From: JARRON01 sp037383845
GTDB lineage: Bacteria > Pseudomonadota > Gammaproteobacteria > Steroidobacterales > XN24
NCBI GenBank assembly: GCA_037383845.1
Contig: JARRON010000055.1
Coordinates: 1 to 11,450, forward strand
Length of the DNA: 11,450 nt
Direction of reading: 5' to 3'
Both the position numbers and the translations under genes were made by a program. The notes below the pieces were generated by a model. It ran no database searches and was not told the DNA's origin. It saw only the letters and a program-made list of their open reading frames with translations. This document shows positions 6,179-11,450 of this stretch, one piece after another; positions within the stretch are counted from its first letter, which is position 1; each line of letters starts with the position of its first letter.

Positions 6179-8137
6179 TTAGTCCTTTGCGGGCGTGTAC
6201 CAGATGGGAGAGGTGTAGGCACGCTCCTGGTGCGTGGTCTCCGCCTCCCGGGGGATTTCCACTCCGTAGCGGAAAGCGTCGTAGACTACCCAGCGGGGGG
6301 TCGGAATCTCAAGTACCCGGGCGTAATAGAACGCGGGCTGTGCCGGATCGAAGTCCGGGTCCGTCCAGACGGTGGCCAGCTCCGAGGCGCCGATGGTATT
6401 GGTCCAGTTCGCGTTCTTCACGTCCACGGTATTGCCCACCGGCGGAAGATTCCCGTTTCCGTCGGCCTTGCGGTCGCCGGACCAGGCCACGTTATAGACC
6501 TTCTCGTGGGTCTTGCCGCCCTTGTCCAGCCAGCCCTTGACGACCTGTATGCGGTCCAGGTTGGCGCCGATGGGGTCGCGCAACGAATAGACCATGAAGG
6601 TCGGGGCCTTGGAGCCTTTCGCGGACGTCAGGTCGCCGCCCATGGGCACGCCCTTCTCGTAGCCGCGGAAGGCCGGCTGACGGCTGTTCAGGTCGGCCGG
6701 GGTGTAATCCCAGCCGCCGAAGAAACGCACGATCATACGCGGACCCGTGGTGGCGTAGATCTCCTTGCGCGCCATGGCGTCGTAAATCGCCTCACGGGTA
6801 TTTTCCTCGGCCCACACCCCCGTGTAGCCGGAAGAGACGAGCATGTCTCCCCGGAACACGCCGTTCTCGTTCTCGGCGAAGGGATGACTCATGCGATCGG
6901 GCTTGGGCTCGGCGTTGGTCGCCTTGCCGAAGAAGTTCTCCTCCTCGACGGCGGACAGCGCGGTGTGGCTGTCGGTGGACCCCACCAGGCCGAACTTGTA
7001 GGGGTTGGTGCCATGACGGCGCTCCAGCAGCAGACCGTTCTTCAGGGCCTCGCGGGCGTACTCGTACTGCAGCATGCCCTGGGTCTTGACCTCCGAGAGG
7101 TCCAGGTTGCCCACGTCCCAGGTCTCGTAGTCGGCGAAGGCGTCATCCGGCGACAGGAAGGGGTGGGCCTCGCCGTCACCCTTGATCTGGGTGATCTCGT
7201 ACATTGGCTCCCACTTCGCGCGCAGGCGGACGTAGTTGGCGTCGATGGCCCTGCCCGTGTACTGCGCGTCTACCGGGAACATGATCCCGTTGGACAGGTT
7301 GCCGTTGTGCGCCAGCGCCAGGGCGGTGCCGCCGGTGCTCTTCTCGTAGTTCTCCAGCCAGGCGTAGAGATCCAGCGGATCCGTGGACCCGACCGGCGCC
7401 TGGGTGGTGTAGGGCACGACCCGCCCCGCCTTGTCCGCCCCGTCGCGGAAGATCACGTTGCGGTGCAGGTTGGCGCCCTTGACCAGCGAGGTCCACTCGA
7501 AGCCGATGAGCGTGGTGAAGCGGCCGGGATCGTTGTAGCGTTCGGCCGCATCGACGACGTCTTCCCAGATCGAGCTGTAGGTTTTGCCACCGGGTGAGTA
7601 CTCCGCGAACATCTCGGGGTCCATCTCTCCCTGGGAGAACGTGCCGATCAGGTCGAGCGCCGCCGCTGCCGAGGCCTCGCCGCCCTGCTGCAAGCCCTCG
7701 TACCATCTCTTGCCTTGCTCGTAGGCAATGACGTCGGGCTTGCCCGCGGCAATGTCGGTGATAAACCCCATGCCGTCGGAGTGATCCGCGATCACCAGCC
7801 AGTCCAGCGGACGCCCGAGCTTGGCCGGCTGGCCGCTGGAGGCCATGACCTCCTCGCCGCGGGCGAAGCGGTAGGCGTCATCCAGGCCGAGCCTCGCACC
7901 GAAAAGACCGGCGTCCATCGACAGCGCGGTGTGCAGGTGCGTGTCTCCCCAAAAGACCTGGCTCGGGAAACTGCGCTGGGCATAGGGCGAGTAGGCCTTG
8001 CCGGGATAGACCTCCGACAATGACTCCTGGTCACCCAGCGGGACGTACTGCGCCAGGGCCTGTCCTGAAAGCAACAAGAGCGCAGTGCTGAGCAGGGCCG
8101 TTGTCGCCAGGCAGGTGAACAGGTTTCGATAGGTCAT
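6179..8137 (-). CDS. DUF3604 secreted protein, PHP-like putative metallohydrolase (copy 1)
   Basis: The protein has 652 residues. A signal peptide (LATTALLSTALLLLSG) is cut after about residue 29 (QALA), so it acts in the periplasm or outside. The DUF3604 family is recognised by VFWGDTHLHTALSMDA at 61-76 and the terminal QERAYTSPIWYTP. Putative metal ligands follow the PHP-superfamily pattern: His67 and His69 (HxH), Asp118-His119 (ADHSD), His277 (AHNGN), His325 (GDGEAHP), and Asp389/His391 (GSTDSHT), which is like the PHP GSDxH motif. Family members have no assigned substrate as far as I know. A hydrolytic, perhaps phosphoester- or sulfoester-cleaving, role is inferred from the PHP motifs only. 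The ATG has GGAG 10 bases upstream. This copy looks more G+C-rich than copies 2 and 3 and is more diverged from them than they are from each other. It is followed after 33 bases by the PpiC-like isomerase gene. Confidence 0.9.
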   Translation of the reverse strand: MTYRNLFTCLATTALLSTALLLLSGQALAQYVPLGDQESLSEVYPGKAYSPYAQRSFPSQVFWGDTHLHTALSMDAGLFGARLGLDDAYRFARGEEVMASSGQPAKLGRPLDWLVIADHSDGMGFITDIAAGKPDVIAYEQGKRWYEGLQQGGEASAAAALDLIGTFSQGEMDPEMFAEYSPGGKTYSSIWEDVVDAAERYNDPGRFTTLIGFEWTSLVKGANLHRNVIFRDGADKAGRVVPYTTQAPVGSTDPLDLYAWLENYEKSTGGTALALAHNGNLSNGIMFPVDAQYTGRAIDANYVRLRAKWEPMYEITQIKGDGEAHPFLSPDDAFADYETWDVGNLDLSEVKTQGMLQYEYAREALKNGLLLERRHGTNPYKFGLVGSTDSHTALSAVEEENFFGKATNAEPKPDRMSHPFAENENGVFRGDMLVSSGYTGVWAEENTREAIYDAMARKEIYATTGPRMIVRFFGGWDYTPADLNSRQPAFRGYEKGVPMGGDLTSAKGSKAPTFMVYSLRDPIGANLDRIQVVKGWLDKGGKTHEKVYNVAWSGDRKADGNGNLPPVGNTVDVKNANWTNTIGASELATVWTDPDFDPAQPAFYYARVLEIPTPRWVVYDAFRYGVEIPREAETTHQERAYTSPIWYTPAKD

Positions 8138-8174
8138 GACAGATTTTCTCCGGTTCTTCGCCTCTGCTTGTGCC

Positions 8175-10115
8175 TCAACCCTGGCTCGGCGTGTACCAGA
8201 TGGGCGAGGTGTAGGCGCGCTCCTGTGTGGTCATCGGTATCTCGGGAGACGGTTGCAGCCCAAAGTGCTTTGCGTCATAAGCTGTCCAGCGTGGCGTCGG
8301 AATCTCGATGACGCGACCGTAATAAAAAGCCGGTTGTTCCGGGTTGAAATCCGGATCCTTCCACACCGCGATCAGTTCGTTCGCGCCGATCGTATTCGTC
8401 CATGTCGCCTCCTCCACATCCACGGTATTACCAACGGCCGGCAGCTTGCCGTCGTTGCCCGGTTTGCGATCGCCGGACCAGGCTACATCGTAGACTTTCT
8501 CATGCAGCTTGCCTTTGGCATCCATCCAGCCTTTCACGATCTGGTATCGATCCAGGTTGCCACCGACGGGATCCTTCAATGCCGCCACCAGGAAGGTCGG
8601 TGCTTTGCCTTCGGGTGCGTTCGTCAAGTCGCCACCCATCGGCACGCCCTTGGCGTAACCCGCTTCCGCCGGTCGGCGGGTGTGGGCATCCTGCTCGACG
8701 AAGTCCCAACCGCCGAAGAATCGCACGATGATACGCGGGCCTGTCGTGGCGTAGACTTCCTTGCGCTTCAGCGCATCCCACAGGGCTTCGCGGGTATTCT
8801 CAGTAGCCCAGACGCCGGCGTAGCCGGATGCCGACATCTCCCACCCGAGCACAACCAGATCCCTGACTTTCGCGACGGGGCTCATCATCCGCTCGGCACT
8901 GGGTTCCACACCGCTATGCTTGCCGAAGAAGTTGTCTTCCTCGACTGCCGGAAGCGCAGTGTGCGAATCGGTGCTGCCGATAAAGCCGAACTTGAATGGA
9001 TTGGTTCCCAGCTTTGCTTCCAGTGCCAGGCCGTTCTTTAATGCCGAACGCGCATACTCGAAGGGATAGTTCTCAGGACTATTGGGCAGCCCGCCTATGG
9101 TCATCTTGTCCCAGGTCTCGTAATCCGCGAATTCATCATTGGGCGAAAGCAAGGGGTGCGCTTCGCCGTCACCTTTCATCTGCGTGATCTCGTAGACTGG
9201 TTCCCAACGGGCACGCTCTTTCGCCCAGGCCTCGGTGAGGCGTTTGCCAGCGAACGTGCTCATCGCAAACATCATGCCGCCGCTCATATTGCCGTTGTGA
9301 GGAATGGCGAGCACCTGACCACCGGTCTCGGCTTCATAGGCCTGCAACGACGTCCAGAGATCCTCCGGGTTCTCGCTGTCCAGTGCCGAGAACGGCAGGA
9401 GCTGGCGGGCGCGTTCTCCGCTGTCCCGATAGATGACAACGCGATGCAAGTTGTTGGTCTTGTAGTTACTCGTGTATTCGTAGCCCAGAAGCGCAGTGAA
9501 GCGACCGGGTTCATTGAAGCGGTCGCCCGTCTTGATGTAGTTGTCCCAAACTGTCCGCAAGAGCTTTGGATCATTCAGAGCTTCCGGCGTTGTGCCTTCG
9601 GTAGAAGCGCGGTTCATTTCCGTGTAGGCCTCCTGCGCTCCGGCTGGGCCTGAATTGAACAGCTCGCGCCAGCGTTTCAACGTGGGGTCCTTCATCAACT
9701 CCGGATTGCCCTTGAGCAGCTCGTCCATTGATCCGAGCGCTTCGGCATGATCGGCTACCACCAGGAAATCGAGCGGTCGACTGAGCCTGACCCGCTGCCC
9801 CGAGGACGCGCGCACTTCCTCACCCCGGGCGAAACGATAGGCATCCTCCAGGCCTAACGTCGCGCCGAATATGGTGGAATCGACGGACAGCGCAGTGTGT
9901 AGATGAGTGTCGCCCCAGAAGACGCGCGTCGCGTAGGCTTGCTTGGCGTAGGGCGAGTAGGTATCGCGCGTGCTCCAGGCCTGCTTTGCGATGGACTCGT
10001 CGTACACCCCCTTGTCCGGGATCAGTGTTTCCGATTCCGACACGGTCGGTATAACCAGTAGAGCACCAGTGAGAAGAAGTATCGTTGTCGTCGTAGCACT
10101 GATTCTTGTTTCCAC
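8175..10115 (-). CDS. DUF3604 secreted protein, PHP-like putative metallohydrolase (copy 2)
   Basis: The protein has 646 residues from a GTG start (10113-10115), with GGGAG 7 bases upstream. The N-terminus ISATTTTILLLTGALLVIP is a signal peptide, probably cut around residues 27-30. All motifs of copy 1 are kept: GDTHLHT (His71, His73), ADHAE (Asp122-His123), PHNGN (His273), GDGEAHP (His320), GSTDSHT (Asp383, His385) and the terminal QERAYTSPIWYTP. The strongest local differences from copy 1 are the region 124-190 after ADH and the stretch after YETWD (MTIGGLPNSPENY instead of VGNLDLSEVKTQG). Such differences would suit a changed substrate pocket (inference). It is separated by 37 bases from copy 1 and by 24 from copy 3. 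Its base composition is visibly less G+C-rich than copy 1, hinting at a different history. It shares a nearly identical DNA block with copy 3 at 8253-8450. Confidence 0.9.
   Translation of the reverse strand: METRISATTTTILLLTGALLVIPTVSESETLIPDKGVYDESIAKQAWSTRDTYSPYAKQAYATRVFWGDTHLHTALSVDSTIFGATLGLEDAYRFARGEEVRASSGQRVRLSRPLDFLVVADHAEALGSMDELLKGNPELMKDPTLKRWRELFNSGPAGAQEAYTEMNRASTEGTTPEALNDPKLLRTVWDNYIKTGDRFNEPGRFTALLGYEYTSNYKTNNLHRVVIYRDSGERARQLLPFSALDSENPEDLWTSLQAYEAETGGQVLAIPHNGNMSGGMMFAMSTFAGKRLTEAWAKERARWEPVYEITQMKGDGEAHPLLSPNDEFADYETWDKMTIGGLPNSPENYPFEYARSALKNGLALEAKLGTNPFKFGFIGSTDSHTALPAVEEDNFFGKHSGVEPSAERMMSPVAKVRDLVVLGWEMSASGYAGVWATENTREALWDALKRKEVYATTGPRIIVRFFGGWDFVEQDAHTRRPAEAGYAKGVPMGGDLTNAPEGKAPTFLVAALKDPVGGNLDRYQIVKGWMDAKGKLHEKVYDVAWSGDRKPGNDGKLPAVGNTVDVEEATWTNTIGANELIAVWKDPDFNPEQPAFYYGRVIEIPTPRWTAYDAKHFGLQPSPEIPMTTQERAYTSPIWYTPSQG
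8253..8450. repeat. 198-bp near-identical block shared with 10209-10406 (copy A)
   Basis: By eye this block aligns without gaps to 10209-10406, with 8 differing bases (about 96% identity). It includes an uninterrupted stretch of more than 60 identical bases. It encodes the part of DUF3604 copy 2 around VGNTVDV to AYDAKHFGLQ. Sequence just outside matches copy 3 far less well. It looks like a gene-conversion tract rather than a mobile element. Confidence 0.75.
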
Positions 10116-10139
10116 CGGTTGTCTCCCTGATTAATCTCT

Positions 10140-11450
10140 CTACGGCGTATACCAGATCGGTGAGGTATAGGCCCGTTCCTGCGTGGTCATCGGCACTTCG
10201 GGAGGCATTTGCAGCCCAAAGTACTTTGCGTCATAGGCTGTCCAGCGTGGCGTCGGAATCTCGATGACCCGACCGTAATAAAAAGCCGGTTGTTCCGGGT
10301 TGAAATCCGGATCCTTCCACACCGCGATCAGTTCGGGCGCGCCGATCGTATTCGTCCATGTCGCCTCCCTCACATCCACGGTATTGCCAACGGCCGGCAG
10401 CTTGCCATCCGTGCCTGGCTCGCGATCGCCGGACCAGACGACGTCGTACACTGTCTCGTGCAGCTTGCCTTTGCTGTCCAGCCAGCCCTTTACGATTTGG
10501 TAACGGTCAAGGTTCGCACCGATCGGATCCTTGAGCGCAGCGACGAGGAAGGTGGGTGTCTTGCCTTCGGGTGCGTTCGCTAAATCGCCCCCCATGGGCA
10601 CGCCCTTGGTATAGCCGGCCCTGGCCGGCATGCGGGTATGGGCGTCCTCATCCTCAAACTCCCAGCCGCCGAAGAAGCGCACGATCATGCGCGGGCCGGT
10701 GGTGGCATAGGTCTCGCGGCGCTCCATGGCATCGAATATCGCCTCGCGGGTGTTCTCCGTCGCCCATACCGCGGCGTAGCCGGACGCGGTCTGCTCCCAG
10801 CCCATGATCTTCAGACCCAGCTCGGGGTTCTCCATGTATGGATGCTCAGCGCGCGTTGCATTGGGCTCAGAAATGGATGCCTTACCGAAGAAATTGTCTT
10901 CGTCGGCCGTGGCAAGCGAGGTATGGGTGTCGGATGAGCCGATCATGCCGAACTTGTAGGGATTAACGCCCAGTTCTTTCTCCAGATTGAGGCCGTTCTT
11001 GAGGGCAGAACGGGCGTATTCGAACTCGAACATGGCGGGCTTCTTGGCCTCGGTCAGATCGAGGTTGCCCTTGTCCCAGGTCTCATAGTCGGCAAATTCA
11101 TCGTTGGGGGAGAGGAAGGGGTGCGTCTCGCCGTCACCCTTCATCTGGGTCACCTCAATGAGCGGCTCCCAGCGAGCGCGGGCCTCGGCGTACGCGCGAT
11201 CGATCTTCTTGCCGGTAAACGACTCGATGATCGGGAACATCCGGCCATTGCTCATATTGCCGTTATGCGCGATGGCGAGCACCTGGCCATGCGTCTTCTC
11301 TTCGTACGCTGCCATCCACTTCCAGAGATCGCGGGGATTGGGGCTTCCCCACGGCTGTGCGGTGGTCAGCGGATCGACCTGCCTGGCCAGGTCGCCACCG
11401 TCCCGGTAGATGACGTTGCGGTGCAGGTTGTTGCCGTTACCGTCGCCGCT
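10140..11450 (-). CDS. DUF3604 secreted protein, PHP-like putative metallohydrolase (copy 3, N-terminus outside the window)
   Basis: The reading frame is open from the right edge (11450) to TAG at 10140-10142, giving 436 residues. Compared with copies 1 and 2, about 210 residues are missing on the right, including the signal peptide and the HxH and ADH motifs. The visible part begins at GNNLHRNVIYRDGG. It keeps AHNGN, the GDGETHP equivalent, GSSDTHT (the others have GSTDSHT) and the terminal QERAYTSPIWYTP. The first Met in view (11313-11315) is internal and not the start. It is the most upstream gene of the operon in view, so the promoter lies beyond the window. It is closer to copy 2 than to copy 1, especially in the last 150 residues. 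The 24-base spacer to copy 2 and the lack of any terminator-like hairpin there support co-transcription. Confidence 0.9.
   Translation of the reverse strand, partial: SGDGNGNNLHRNVIYRDGGDLARQVDPLTTAQPWGSPNPRDLWKWMAAYEEKTHGQVLAIAHNGNMSNGRMFPIIESFTGKKIDRAYAEARARWEPLIEVTQMKGDGETHPFLSPNDEFADYETWDKGNLDLTEAKKPAMFEFEYARSALKNGLNLEKELGVNPYKFGMIGSSDTHTSLATADEDNFFGKASISEPNATRAEHPYMENPELGLKIMGWEQTASGYAAVWATENTREAIFDAMERRETYATTGPRMIVRFFGGWEFEDEDAHTRMPARAGYTKGVPMGGDLANAPEGKTPTFLVAALKDPIGANLDRYQIVKGWLDSKGKLHETVYDVVWSGDREPGTDGKLPAVGNTVDVREATWTNTIGAPELIAVWKDPDFNPEQPAFYYGRVIEIPTPRWTAYDAKYFGLQMPPEVPMTTQERAYTSPIWYTP
10209..10406. repeat. 198-bp near-identical block shared with 8253-8450 (copy B)
   Basis: This is the partner of the block at 8253-8450, at a constant offset of 1956 bases and in the same orientation. 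Such direct repeats within an operon are also a substrate for recombination that would fuse or delete one DUF3604 copy. Confidence 0.75.

Noticed and set aside
5468..7597. A 709-residue open frame on the plus strand across the isomerase and DUF3604 copy 1
   Set aside because: It is antisense to two clearly recognised genes. The translation shows no family motif and is rich in Arg, Gly, Val and His, as expected of a mirrored frame in high-G+C DNA.

Overview
The window is high-G+C proteobacterial DNA, most likely from a gammaproteobacterium. The reasons are Gram-negative envelope proteins (beta-barrels, a parvulin foldase), Shine-Dalgarno-led overlapping genes and frequent GTG starts. I cannot place it at genus level. 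Nearly all coding capacity is on the minus strand and reads from right to left. There are no tRNA, rRNA, CRISPR or insertion-sequence features.

Right part (11450 down to 6179): three tandem paralogues of the DUF3604 family. These are secreted proteins of about 650 residues with PHP-like metal-binding motifs. The first in transcription order is cut by the window edge. The second and third start with signal peptides. Spacers are 24 and 37 bases. The two right-hand copies share an almost identical 198-base block near their 3' ends, although their flanking sequence has diverged more.

Middle part (6145 down to 2964): a membrane-anchored parvulin-type peptidyl-prolyl isomerase, followed by three HupE/UreJ-type membrane proteins. 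The first is a HupE_2-type protein with a large periplasmic N-terminal domain. The second is a classic HupE/UreJ with Hx5DH and FHGxAHGxE signatures. The third is a degenerate HupE-like protein that lacks both. These genes overlap by 4 bases or sit 10 bases apart, and a strong ribosome binding site precedes the classic HupE.

Left part (2964 down to 738): two exported outer-membrane barrel candidates. One is BamA/TamA-like but has no POTRA domains; its ATG shares one base with the stop of the HupE-like gene. The other is an unrecognised barrel with a very acidic loop.

Far left (1-695): a graveyard. On the minus strand is the C-terminal end of an arylsulfatase, interrupted by an in-frame stop. 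On the plus strand is an AraC-family regulator that has lost its middle: the N-terminal domain and the last helix-turn-helix survive in two different frames.

Working model (inference): this is one long envelope operon. Secreted PHP-like metallohydrolases (DUF3604) would be folded by the dedicated PpiC-like foldase. HupE-type permeases would handle the metal, and the two outer-membrane barrels would provide surface or uptake functions. The promoter must lie to the right of 11450. The substrate is unknown; the neighbouring sulfatase remnant hints at, but does not prove, an ester-degradation context.
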